11,513 nt of DNA from NCBI GenBank assembly GCA_027435495.1, contig DAHZZC010000698.1, positions 1 to 11,513 of the forward strand, read 5' to 3'. This document shows, piece by piece, positions 1 through 6,211 of the stretch (positions are counted from its first letter, which is position 1; each line of letters opens with the position of its first letter). Position numbers and translations under genes: made by a program. The DNA comes from Planctomycetales bacterium. GTDB lineage: Bacteria > Planctomycetota > Planctomycetia > Isosphaerales > Isosphaeraceae. The notes under the pieces are model-generated. The model saw nothing but the letters and a program-made list of their open reading frames with translations, was not told the DNA's origin and ran no database searches.

Positions 1-1
1 G

Positions 2-94
2 ATCGGAGGAATCGGCTGCACGTGGAAAGCGGCCTTCGCCGATCACAAACGACGCACCGACCAGGAAGGTCGATCCGGCGAGGCCAAAGAGTAG
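2..94 (+). CDS. possible C-terminal tail of a truncated gene
   Basis: Frame 2 of the plus strand is open from the window edge to a TAG at 92-94 and encodes about 30 residues, beginning IGGIGCTWKAAFADH and ending with a charged, hydrophilic tail. No family can be recognised from so short a piece. The minus strand over the same bases also gives a hydrophobic, signal-anchor-like frame (LFGLAGSTFLVGASFVIG), but it has no ATG upstream, so the plus-strand tail is slightly preferred. A perfect hairpin at 187-208 lies between this stop and the stop of the opposing gene at 276, which suits two convergent genes. The call is weak. Confidence 0.3.
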   Translation: MGGIGCTWKAAFADHKRRTDQEGRSGEAKE

Positions 95-186
95 CGGCGG
101 GGACCCCGTTCCCTAGGGTCCGTCCGTGTGGACACCACCGCCCCCTGTCAGCCCGTCCCTGGGTCATCAGGGCAGTCTCCCTGAGA

Positions 187-208
187 CGGCTCACAATCCG
201 GTGAGCCG
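187..208. terminator. hairpin between convergent gene ends
   Basis: A perfect 8-bp stem (CGGCTCAC with GTGAGCCG) closes a 6-base loop. It lies between the possible gene tail ending at 94 and the CsrA-REC stop at 276. There is no T-run on either side, so it could be a factor-dependent or bidirectional end rather than a classic intrinsic terminator. A smaller 5-bp hairpin (CCCTG with CAGGG, near 161-176) lies just to its left. Confidence 0.4.
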
Positions 209-275
209 CCGCAATTTCAAACGATGTGCGCGACCAAAGGAGCCGACATCGGCAGGAGAGTCGGTCAGGGCTCGC

Positions 276-1016
276 TCAGTTGGACGAGTTCGGGCCGCAA
301 ACGCTCTCCTGCATCACCTCCCAGAGCCGTTGAGGATTCAGTGGTTTGGCAAACCAGGCGTCGAATCCCGTGGGGCCGTCGGCGATACCCAGTTCGTGAG
401 GGGGTGTGCTACTGACGGAGAAGACCTTCACGCGCGCGAATCGTTCGTCCGCACGGATGCGACGAAGAGTGGCCGGCCCGTCGCATCGCGGCAGGGCCAT
501 GTCGAGCAGGATGACATCGGGGCGCCTTCCCGAGTCGAGGTAAGCGAGCGCGTCCTCACCGTCTCCGACCTGGTCGCACTCGCATCCGTTCATGCCCAGG
601 AGTCCGGCGAGCAGTTCTCGCTGATTCACGTCGTCCTCGACGATCAGAGCATGACACCGGCGAGGCGCTGGGGGTCTCGGGGGCGCGGGAGATCGGTGTG
701 TCGTTACGAGAGATTCGAGCGACTCCATGGCGATGTTCACGGTGGCGATGGCGGCTTCGGAGCGGCCGGTCTCCACCTGTTTTTGCGCCAGTTGAACCGC
801 GAGCGTGGCCTTGCTCAGCGTGTTGGCCAGGTCATGGCTCGATCGGCGGACCGGCGCATCAAGCGTCGGAAGCAGTTCGTTGCGGAGGATTGGGATCTCG
901 GGAGGCGCCTCAATCCCGAGGCGGGCGGCTCCTTTGGCCCATTTCAACAGGTGAACGGTGATGCCCAGCGAGGGAAACACGATCCGCTCGCTCGGGCGGC
1001 GAGTGACGACCAGCAT
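276..1016 (-). CDS. CsrA-like RNA-binding domain fused to a response-regulator receiver domain
   Basis: This is a 246-residue protein with three parts. Residues 1-50 read like CsrA/RsmA: the start MLVVTRR matches the RNA-binding first strand, EAPPEI matches the NAPKEV segment, and R45 in ILRNEL aligns with the RNA-contact Arg44 of E. coli CsrA. Residues 55-105 are helical and contain SHDLANTL (H61), which resembles the H-box of a kinase dimerisation domain; no ATPase domain follows. After a proline-rich linker, residues 121-240 form a receiver domain with E127/D128/D129, phospho-acceptor D172 in ILLDMALP, a Ser in VFSVSS and K224 in FAKPLN. I chose ATG 1016 over an upstream in-frame ATG at 1082 because it begins exactly at the CsrA fold and has GGAG 8 nt upstream. 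CsrA proteins control translation by binding GGA-containing RNA hairpins, so phosphorylation here may gate RNA binding. A separate promoter and leader lie upstream. I am confident in both end domains, less so in the middle one. Confidence 0.9.
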   Translation of the reverse strand: MLVVTRRPSERIVFPSLGITVHLLKWAKGAARLGIEAPPEIPILRNELLPTLDAPVRRSSHDLANTLSKATLAVQLAQKQVETGRSEAAIATVNIAMESLESLVTTHRSPAPPRPPAPRRCHALIVEDDVNQRELLAGLLGMNGCECDQVGDGEDALAYLDSGRRPDVILLDMALPRCDGPATLRRIRADERFARVKVFSVSSTPPHELGIADGPTGFDAWFAKPLNPQRLWEVMQESVCGPNSSN

Positions 1017-1020
1017 GGCT

Positions 1021-1034
1021 GGGTCTCCGTACCC
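1021..1034 (-). promoter_or_regulatory. GGA-loop hairpin over the CsrA-REC ribosome binding site
   Basis: On the minus strand the sequence is GGGTACGGAGACCC: a 4-bp stem (GGGT with ACCC) around a hexaloop ACGGAG. The loop contains both the GGA that CsrA proteins recognise and the GGAG Shine-Dalgarno of the downstream gene, whose ATG lies 4 nt after the hairpin. The CsrA consensus from in vitro selection (RUACARGGAUGU) shares the GUAC...GGA core. The same GGGT can instead pair with an upstream ACCC (ACCC-CGA-GGGT, 1031-1041), which would free the Shine-Dalgarno. The structure is seen; autoregulation is inferred. Confidence 0.55.
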
Positions 1035-1049
1035 TCGGGGTCCAGGTTC

Positions 1050-1064
1050 GGGGAGCTCTTCCCC
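1050..1064 (-). promoter_or_regulatory. second leader hairpin upstream of CsrA-REC
   Basis: The minus-strand sequence GGGGA-AGAGC-TCCCC forms a 5-bp stem with a 5-base loop. It lies 15 nt upstream of the GGA-loop hairpin and inside the predicted 5' leader. Paired stem-loops in a leader can form a dual binding site for a dimeric RNA-binding protein. The function is inferred. Confidence 0.35.
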
Positions 1065-1086
1065 CGGGAAATCGCTGCGCAAGGCA

Positions 1087-1116
1087 AATCTAACGATTGC
1101 CGGTGGTGCGGGTCAA
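1087..1116 (-). promoter_or_regulatory. predicted sigma70-type promoter of the CsrA-REC gene
   Basis: On the minus strand TTGACC (1116-1111) is followed after 18 nt by TAGATT (1092-1087). These are 5/6 and 4/6 matches to the -35 and -10 boxes. A start near 1080 would give a leader of about 64 nt that contains both hairpins described above. The -35 box lies inside a perfect palindrome GGTCAATGACC (1111-1121), a candidate operator. The promoter sits downstream of the terminator that ends the kinase-ANTAR unit, which supports separate transcription. Confidence 0.45.
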
Positions 1117-1165
1117 TGACCTGCCCACTCCAAAAACGGGCCGAGTGGAGAAATCAAGCTTCGGC

Positions 1166-1261
1166 AAAAAACCCTTCCCGATCGATGTTAGCGGATTTGA
1201 GAGCATGTGGTTTTCCTGATGTTTGCTCCACCAGGAAAGGAAGAACCGAGATCGGGAAGGG
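1166..1261 (-). terminator. terminator with long loop after the kinase-ANTAR genes
   Basis: On the minus strand a 12-base arm CCCTTCCCGATC (1261-1250) pairs perfectly with GATCGGGAAGGG (1183-1172), which is followed at once by TTTTTT (1171-1166). The 66-nt interior holds a second hairpin, TTTCCTG with CAGGAAA (1238-1232 and 1218-1212). It begins 25 nt after the ANTAR gene stop. The stem plus T-run is typical of intrinsic termination; the long, structured loop is unusual. Confidence 0.6.
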
Positions 1262-1285
1262 CCTGGGACGCATTTTTGCAGGTGG

Positions 1286-1930
1286 TCAGGGGGTGGGCGT
1301 CTCCGGCGCTGGCGCGGCGGTTGGGGCTAGGGCATCGGCTCCGGCCGGGCCTTCGGGGGGATGACCGGCGATGACCTGGCGGGCGATCTCGGCGAGCTTG
1401 GCGTTGCGGTCGCGAGCGGTCCGGCGGAGTCGGAGGTAGGCTTCCTCCTCGTCGAGGCCGTGCCGTTTCATCATCAGGCCCTTGGCCCGCTCGATCACCT
1501 TCCGCTCCTCCAGCGCCAGGCCTCGGTCGGCCGATTCTTTCCGAAGGGCCTGGAACTGCTCGAACCGTTGCATGGCGATCGCGATCGCGGCCTCGAGGTC
1601 TGCCTGCTTGGTCGGCTTGACGAGGTAAGCCAGCACGTGGTCGCCGCGGGCCCGCTCGAAAAGTTGCGGGCGGTGATACGCCGAGACCAGGATGGTCGGG
1701 ATCGGTCCCTCGCGAGAGATCTCCTCGGCGGCCTCAATGCCGTCCATCTCCGGCATTTTGATGTCGGCAATGATCAGATCGGGATGGAGAGCCCGACAGA
1801 GGTCGATCAGCTCCTTGCCGTTGGAGGCGACTCCGACAAGCTGGTGGCCCAGCCGCGGAAGCACGCGCTGGTAGTAGTCGCGGACATCCTGTTCGTCATC
1901 AGCAACAGCAATTCTCAAAGAATTGTTCAT
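1286..1930 (-). CDS. ANTAR-domain response regulator
   Basis: This 214-residue protein joins an N-terminal receiver domain (about 5-120) to an ANTAR RNA-binding domain (about 135-190). The receiver keeps D11/D12, phospho-acceptor D56 in LIIADIKMP, S83 and K105 in YLVKPT. The ANTAR part shows the pattern ERKVIERAKGLMMKRHGLDEEEAY, then LR and a conserved helix ending in ARQVI. ANTAR regulators act as antiterminators, binding paired stem-loops in nascent RNA when phosphorylated. The C-terminus is a short Pro/Ala-rich tail. Start ATG 1930 overlaps the kinase stop by 4 bp (ATGA), so translation is probably coupled and the kinase just upstream is the likely phosphodonor. An in-frame extension further upstream runs over the kinase gene and lacks domain support. 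Confidence 0.93.
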   Translation of the reverse strand: MNNSLRIAVADDEQDVRDYYQRVLPRLGHQLVGVASNGKELIDLCRALHPDLIIADIKMPEMDGIEAAEEISREGPIPTILVSAYHRPQLFERARGDHVLAYLVKPTKQADLEAAIAIAMQRFEQFQALRKESADRGLALEERKVIERAKGLMMKRHGLDEEEAYLRLRRTARDRNAKLAEIARQVIAGHPPEGPAGADALAPTAAPAPETPTP

Positions 1931-3690
1931 ATCAGGTCTCTTGGGAGAGTGACGATGATCTCGGCGCCTGGTCGGGCGCCCTCGCCGACAGTAATTCGAC
2001 CGCCGTGGGCCTCGACGATCCGACGTGTGATCGCCATACCGAGCCCGGTCCCTCGGGCCTTGGTCGTGAAGAACGGCTCGAAGATTCGCCGTCGTTGTTC
2101 GGGCCCGAGCCCTGGCCCGTTGTCGCGGACGGCGACGCGAATGGCCGGCTCGCCATCGAGGGATGCCGGCTCGCACGCGATCTCGACCCGCGCCGGCTCG
2201 GGCGCGGCATCGAGGGCGTTATCCAGGATGTTGCGGAAGACCTGGCCGAGCCGGAATGGATCGCCCGAGCAGCGGGGGACGGCGCCGTCGAGGTCCTCGA
2301 TCAGCTCGGCGACCCGGCTGGTTCGTCCGGCGGTGATCTGGGCCCAGACGGTCCTCCAGACCTCGGTGAGGTCGCAGGCACGCCGCTCCAGGATGATGGG
2401 TGCGGCGTAGGTCCGAACGTCCTCGAAGACGTGGTAGAGCGTGTCCTGGGCGGCCTGGATTCGGTCGATGAGCTGGAGGGCCGGTGGCAGGTCCTCGACC
2501 TCGATGGCGAGCATTTCCAGGCAGACCTGGCAGCGATGCAGGGCGTTCCGGCTCTCGTGGCTGATCCCGGCGACCATCTCGCCGATCGCCGCCAGGCGTT
2601 CGGCGTGCAGGGCGCGCTGCTGCGCTTCCTCAAGCGCGGTGATGTCGTGGCCGATCGCCAGAACGCAGGTCTCGCCGCCTGGTCCAAGGACGGCGCGATT
2701 GGCCCACTCCAGGCGGTGGAATCGGCCGTTGGGTCCGGAGACCGGGTAGATGATCGGCTCGCCCGTCTCGCCCGAGAGCGCCCGCATCGTCGCGTCTCGG
2801 GCCCGGTCGCGTTGGTCCTGCGGGACGGCCGCGGCAAACCAGTCGCGACCCTTCAGGTCGTCGGCAGGCCGTCCCGTGACATGCTCGACGAAGGGATTGA
2901 CCAGGACCACCCGGCCACTGCCGTCGATGACCAGCACGATCGCCCGCGCGGTGGCGATCAGTCCCTTGGCGAAGTCGCGTTCTCGCCTGAGCTCGATCTC
3001 GGCCTGCCTTCGCTCGGTCACGTCCTCGACCGTCCCGACGTGCCCGACCTTTTCTCCTTCGTCGGAGAGCAGTGGGACGGTCTGGTCATTCACCCACCGG
3101 ATGGCCCCGTCGGGCGTCATCGCGCGGTACTCCATCGCGAAGTTCGCCCCGGCCTTTGCCAGCCTCCGCCACTGCTCGATCACGGCCGGCTGATCGTCGG
3201 GGTGGACGTAGCGGAACCACCCCTCGCCCAGCGCATCGGGCTCCGAGAATCCGTAGATCATCTCGCAGCGAGGGTTGGCGTAGGTCATGTTGCCCTCGGC
3301 ATCGGTGAGGAAGATGCCGATCGGTGCGTGCTGGCAGAGGGTGCGGAACCGTCGTTCGCTGGCCCGGAGGGCCTGCTCGGCCCGGGTCCGCTCGGTGATG
3401 TCGGTGGCGATCCCGCCCACGGCGTAGACCGTACCATCGTCGTCCTTCAGCGGAAATTTCACGGTCAGGTAAGTATGCGTCCCGTCCTTCTCCTCGATGT
3501 GATCCTCGATCTCGATGGCCTTGCCGCTTCGGGCGGCGGCCCAGTCGCTCTGGCGGAACCGCCTGGCCTGTTCGGGCGGGAACAGTTCGACGTCGAGCCG
3601 TCCCTCCACCGGGCCGGGCGGAGTGTTCGGACCGGCGAAGACCCCGATCCGACGGTTTGCCAGCAGGTATCGGCCGTCGAGATCCTTCAA
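1927..3690 (-). CDS. multi-PAS sensor histidine kinase, N-terminus cut off by an in-frame stop
   Basis: From the only usable start after the stop (TTG 3690) the product is 587 residues. It has a first PAS domain lacking its beginning (about 1-100), a second PAS (112-228), a third PAS (240-352), a HisKA region with phospho-accepting H378 in GISHESRN, and an HATPase domain with the N-box FRNILDNALDA (N487, N491), DNGPGLG (523-529) and GTGLG (547-551). The frame is open up to 3774, and the 28 untranslated codons before TTG 3690 encode the missing PAS start and coiled coil (RAILDNSPSAIFL). They follow directly on a membrane segment in the same frame across TGA 3777-3775. This is probably one kinase of about 730-740 residues broken by a nonsense change, or a base error. 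The kinase core is intact. It is translationally coupled to the ANTAR regulator. Confidence 0.88.
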   Translation of the reverse strand: MKDLDGRYLLANRRIGVFAGPNTPPGPVEGRLDVELFPPEQARRFRQSDWAAARSGKAIEIEDHIEEKDGTHTYLTVKFPLKDDDGTVYAVGGIATDITERTRAEQALRASERRFRTLCQHAPIGIFLTDAEGNMTYANPRCEMIYGFSEPDALGEGWFRYVHPDDQPAVIEQWRRLAKAGANFAMEYRAMTPDGAIRWVNDQTVPLLSDEGEKVGHVGTVEDVTERRQAEIELRRERDFAKGLIATARAIVLVIDGSGRVVLVNPFVEHVTGRPADDLKGRDWFAAAVPQDQRDRARDATMRALSGETGEPIIYPVSGPNGRFHRLEWANRAVLGPGGETCVLAIGHDITALEEAQQRALHAERLAAIGEMVAGISHESRNALHRCQVCLEMLAIEVEDLPPALQLIDRIQAAQDTLYHVFEDVRTYAAPIILERRACDLTEVWRTVWAQITAGRTSRVAELIEDLDGAVPRCSGDPFRLGQVFRNILDNALDAAPEPARVEIACEPASLDGEPAIRVAVRDNGPGLGPEQRRRIFEPFFTTKARGTGLGMAITRRIVEAHGGRITVGEGARPGAEIIVTLPRDLI

Positions 3691-3774
3691 AAAGATCGCC
3701 GAGGGAGAATTGTCGAGGATCGCGCGAAGCCGAGCCTCGCTCCGCGAGAGCTCTTCCTGAAACTCCCGAACCTG

Positions 3775-4128
3775 TCACTCACTGGCCTCGGCCCGACGGC
3801 GCGCTGCGTGTAGCATCGCCATCGTCCCGCTCAGCAGCACCCCCTCGGCCAGAAAGACCGCCAACCGTGCCCGGTCGTGCGGGTTGGAGAGCGAAAACGA
3901 CGGGTCCGGCAAGTGATGCGTCAACAAGCACGCCCCCGCCGCCAACCCCGTCGCCAGTAAACCCGGCCAAAGCCCACCCAACCAGGAGGCAAACGTCACC
4001 GCCGGCAAGTAAAGCAAGAGCGGCGGACCCGGCCCCACCGTCCGCTCCAGCACGAACTCAATCGCGCCGGTGAAGGCCACCGCCAGCGCGGCCGCTGTGT
4101 AAGGCCGGATTGATGGCCAGAATCTCAT
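3775..4128 (-). CDS. DUF4118-like membrane segment, separated N-terminus of the histidine kinase
   Basis: This short protein (117 residues from ATG 4128; a TTG at 4155 would add 9) is mostly transmembrane. Hydrophobic stretches run TAAALAVAFTGAIEFVL, then LLLYLPAVTFASWLGGL with GLLATGLAAGACLL, then ARLAVFLAEGVLLSGTMAML, and the sequence ends in a charged helix HAARRRAEASE. This is the layout of the DUF4118 four-helix membrane module found at the N-terminus of many PAS kinases, including KdpD-type proteins. It stops at TGA 3777-3775, and the same frame continues directly into the coiled coil and PAS domain of the kinase. Alone it would be a membrane stub with no output, so it is best seen as the detached sensor part of the kinase. 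Confidence 0.75.
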   Translation of the reverse strand: MRFWPSIRPYTAAALAVAFTGAIEFVLERTVGPGPPLLLYLPAVTFASWLGGLWPGLLATGLAAGACLLTHHLPDPSFSLSNPHDRARLAVFLAEGVLLSGTMAMLHAARRRAEASE

Positions 4129-4243
4129 GTTCGATTCATCACAACGGAAAATCAAAGGAAGATCGCATCGACGCGCGCCACCATCGTAGCGCCCAAAGGC
4201 CCTGTCTGAAAAGGGGAAACCACGGTCGACGCTGCGAATTCGC

Positions 4244-4271
4244 TTGACCGGACGCGTCTTTCTACGATATT
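4244..4271 (+). promoter_or_regulatory. possible sigma70-type promoter in the 4129-4667 gap
   Basis: TTGACC (4244-4249) and GATATT (4266-4271) are separated by 16 nt on the plus strand and point toward the gene at 4668. A start here would leave a leader of about 390 nt. The rest of the 540-bp gap between the divergent membrane gene and the hypothetical gene holds no convincing ORF. One small hairpin, CATTCG with CGAATG around GTCGGA, lies at 4374-4391. This is a pattern match only. Confidence 0.25.
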
Positions 4272-4667
4272 CTTCATCGGTCGCCTGTGAGGCCCCTGAC
4301 GGCCGATCGGGCCACTTCGCCCCGGTGTCCTGCTCTCCTGTCTCGTCCGGGCACTGTGATCAGCGACGAAAACCATTCGGTCGGACGAATGCCATTCCGG
4401 CCGGCTTCCTGGCCCCCGCGTTGTCCTCCATTCGCGGGGTGGGGATATGCGATCCCCAGGCGAGCCCTCGAAGTCGCCCGACGGAGACGTTGGGCCTCCG
4501 GTCTGGCGAAACCAAAGGGCCGGGATCTTGCGTGCGTGACGGGCGGCGTGGCCGTTTGTGGCGAGAGGGTTCGCTCTGCGCCGATCGGGGACCTCGCATC
4601 GCGTCGTATCGGATCGCAGTGTGGTGCAGGACCACTGGGTGCCGTGCGCGAAGAGGGGAGACGGGCC

Positions 4668-5258
4668 ATGGCGAGGGAGAGGATCGACCTTCGGGTCTCG
4701 ATGTTTGGCGGGTCAATAGCAAGCATAAGCGAACTCATGCTTTTTGCGCAGGTGCGGAGTCAGCCGACGGGCGGCGCGGAATACCTGGTTGTCTGCCCGA
4801 ACGCGGCGGAGGGGGCGTCGGCCTGGCGCGGGGTGACGGAGCTCTCGGCGGCGGATGTGGAGGGTCTGCTGGATCGGCTGGGTTCGGCCGGGCTCCCTGG
4901 GCGTGTTCCTCGGGTTGTGGCCAACGAGAGCCTGCTGGCCGATGGCCCGCTACTGGCGATGGCCTTGCGGGCGGGGCGCTTCGCCCGCTCGTTCGACCTG
5001 CTGCTCCGCGGTGCGGGGTTCTCCGGAGCGGATGCGTCGCCGCTTCGCGAGGTGTTGATTTCGCTTGCCGATCTGACACCGATCGGCCGGCGGGGCCTGG
5101 TTCGGGAGATGATGGACCGCGCTCTCGGCGAGCGTCGATCCGGGCGGATCGGGCCAGCACCGATGGCCCAGGCCGTCGTTCCGCTTGGTGCCGGGACGGG
5201 CCTGAACCTGATCGGGTGGAACCTCCCCAGACCGACGGCGTGGGAGCCCGAGTCCTGA
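4668..5258 (+). CDS. hypothetical protein, 196 residues
   Basis: I do not recognise this protein. It starts at ATG 4668 with AGGGGAG 7 nt upstream, one of the best ribosome binding sites in the window. An in-frame GTG at 4287 would add 127 residues of Arg/Pro-rich sequence typical of non-coding GC-rich DNA, so I rejected it. The protein looks soluble: there is no signal peptide, and it mixes alpha and beta character (EYLVVCPNA, then AADVEGLLDRLG, later REVLISLADL and RRGLVREMMDRAL). The C-terminus is Gly/Pro-rich. Its stop lies 29 bp from the stop of the converging XRE regulator, so the two do not share a transcript. It is the only complete plus-strand gene in the window. Confidence 0.65.
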   Translation: MARERIDLRVSMFGGSIASISELMLFAQVRSQPTGGAEYLVVCPNAAEGASAWRGVTELSAADVEGLLDRLGSAGLPGRVPRVVANESLLADGPLLAMALRAGRFARSFDLLLRGAGFSGADASPLREVLISLADLTPIGRRGLVREMMDRALGERRSGRIGPAPMAQAVVPLGAGTGLNLIGWNLPRPTAWEPES

Positions 5259-5287
5259 GGTCCGGGAAGGAAGCGATCGGTTCTCGG

Positions 5288-6091
5288 TTAGCCCTGGTCG
5301 AACCGGCTCCACGACCAGACCACCTGGCCCAGAATCACGGGTGTCTGTTCGTCGAGCTCGATCGGGATCAGCGGATGGTCGCGACCGACGTTATGGTTAG
5401 GCCGAAGAATAATGTGACGGCCGTGAACATCGAGCCATCGGATCATCGGTCGGCCGTCGGGACAGGCCGCCACGATTTGCCCGTGCAGCCGCATGGGGTC
5501 GATCACGGAACGGTCGATCGCCACGATCGAGCCGGGCGGCAGAATCGGGACCATCGCGTCGTCGTTCAGCCGCAGTGCGATGGTTTGCGAGGGGTGGGGC
5601 AGCCAGTGGCGATAGGCCAGGACGTGCCCCTCAAGCCGCGCAGGGTCAAGGCTTCGGCCCACGAACGCATCGGACGGATACAGTCCGATCGCGACGAATT
5701 CCGAGGCTTCCTCGCCCGGTAGGTTCTCGGGCGCGACCACCACGGCCTCGCCGCTCGCCCGTTCGAGTTGCTCCAGCCCTCGGCGGATCAGCTCCACCGG
5801 CGACAACTCGGAGAGCAGTCGGTCCTCGTGCAAGGCCCGATACTTTCCCCCTTCCCCATTCAGCAGCCAGGTTGGGCTGGCCCCAGTCTGCTCGATGAAC
5901 GCGAGCAGAACCTCCGCGGGGACGGTTACCCCTGTCTCGTAGTTATACCAGGTTCGCGCAGGGAGCCCTAACCGACGAGCCAGTTCCGGCCCGCCGTGTT
6001 CTCCGAACAGCTCCTGGCGGATCTCGCGCAGGCGTCTCGACAACGAGGCTTTAACCGTGACACGGACCTTCGGCGTCTTCTTGCGAGCCAC
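5288..6091 (-). CDS. XRE-family regulator with a catalytically dead S24 (LexA/CI-like) domain
   Basis: This 267-residue protein starts at GTG 6091. Residues 18-78 form a helix-turn-helix of the XRE/CI type (LARRLGLPARTWYNYETG, then SPTWLLNGEG). A linker follows, and residues 155-262 match the S24 peptidase fold of LexA and CI-like repressors (PGSIVAID, HGQIVAACPDG, RPNHN, ILGQVVW). In active members a Ser in the D-S-M-x-P motif and a later Lys form the self-cleavage dyad. Here the motif reads DDAMVP with A179, and the Lys position in PMIRWL is R218. It probably binds DNA and dimerises but cannot cleave itself, so an SOS-type response seems unlikely. A 6-bp dyad at 6194-6211, about 100 bp upstream, could be its operator. 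No phage genes are nearby. Confidence 0.85.
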   Translation of the reverse strand: MARKKTPKVRVTVKASLSRRLREIRQELFGEHGGPELARRLGLPARTWYNYETGVTVPAEVLLAFIEQTGASPTWLLNGEGGKYRALHEDRLLSELSPVELIRRGLEQLERASGEAVVVAPENLPGEEASEFVAIGLYPSDAFVGRSLDPARLEGHVLAYRHWLPHPSQTIALRLNDDAMVPILPPGSIVAIDRSVIDPMRLHGQIVAACPDGRPMIRWLDVHGRHIILRPNHNVGRDHPLIPIELDEQTPVILGQVVWSWSRFDQG

Positions 6092-6193
6092 AGTGCTCGA
6101 TCCCGCAGACCGGGACCCCCCAAGCTCCTACGGAACTCGACCTCGCCACGGACCTGACCAACCCACCGACCGCACACAACCCTGGATCCGGGG

Positions 6194-6211
6194 GATGAGC
6201 GTTTCCTCATC
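6194..6211. promoter_or_regulatory. candidate operator dyad upstream of the XRE regulator
   Basis: GATGAG and CTCATC form a perfect 6-bp inverted repeat around CGTTTC. Flanking GGGG and CCCC extend the symmetry imperfectly. It lies about 100 bp upstream of the XRE start, where such regulators often bind to control themselves. There is no other support. Confidence 0.3.

Noticed and set aside
126..1364. 412-codon plus-strand ORF
   Set aside because: It is antisense to the CsrA-REC gene and its leader. The protein has no domain features, whereas the minus strand shows clear CsrA and receiver motifs. Long antisense ORFs are expected at this GC content.
3775..3777. TGA read as selenocysteine or as a reassigned codon
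   Set aside because: Several genes in the window end in TGA, so the code is standard there. The position is in a coiled-coil linker where selenocysteine would have no role, and no SECIS-like hairpin was noticed.
2005..3813. 602-codon plus-strand ORF
   Set aside because: It is the antisense of the histidine kinase. The minus strand has PAS, H-box and ATPase motifs; the plus-strand protein has none.
4244..5722. 492-codon plus-strand ORF
   Set aside because: It crosses the convergent junction, reads out of frame through the hypothetical gene and antisense through the XRE gene, and shows no domain pattern.
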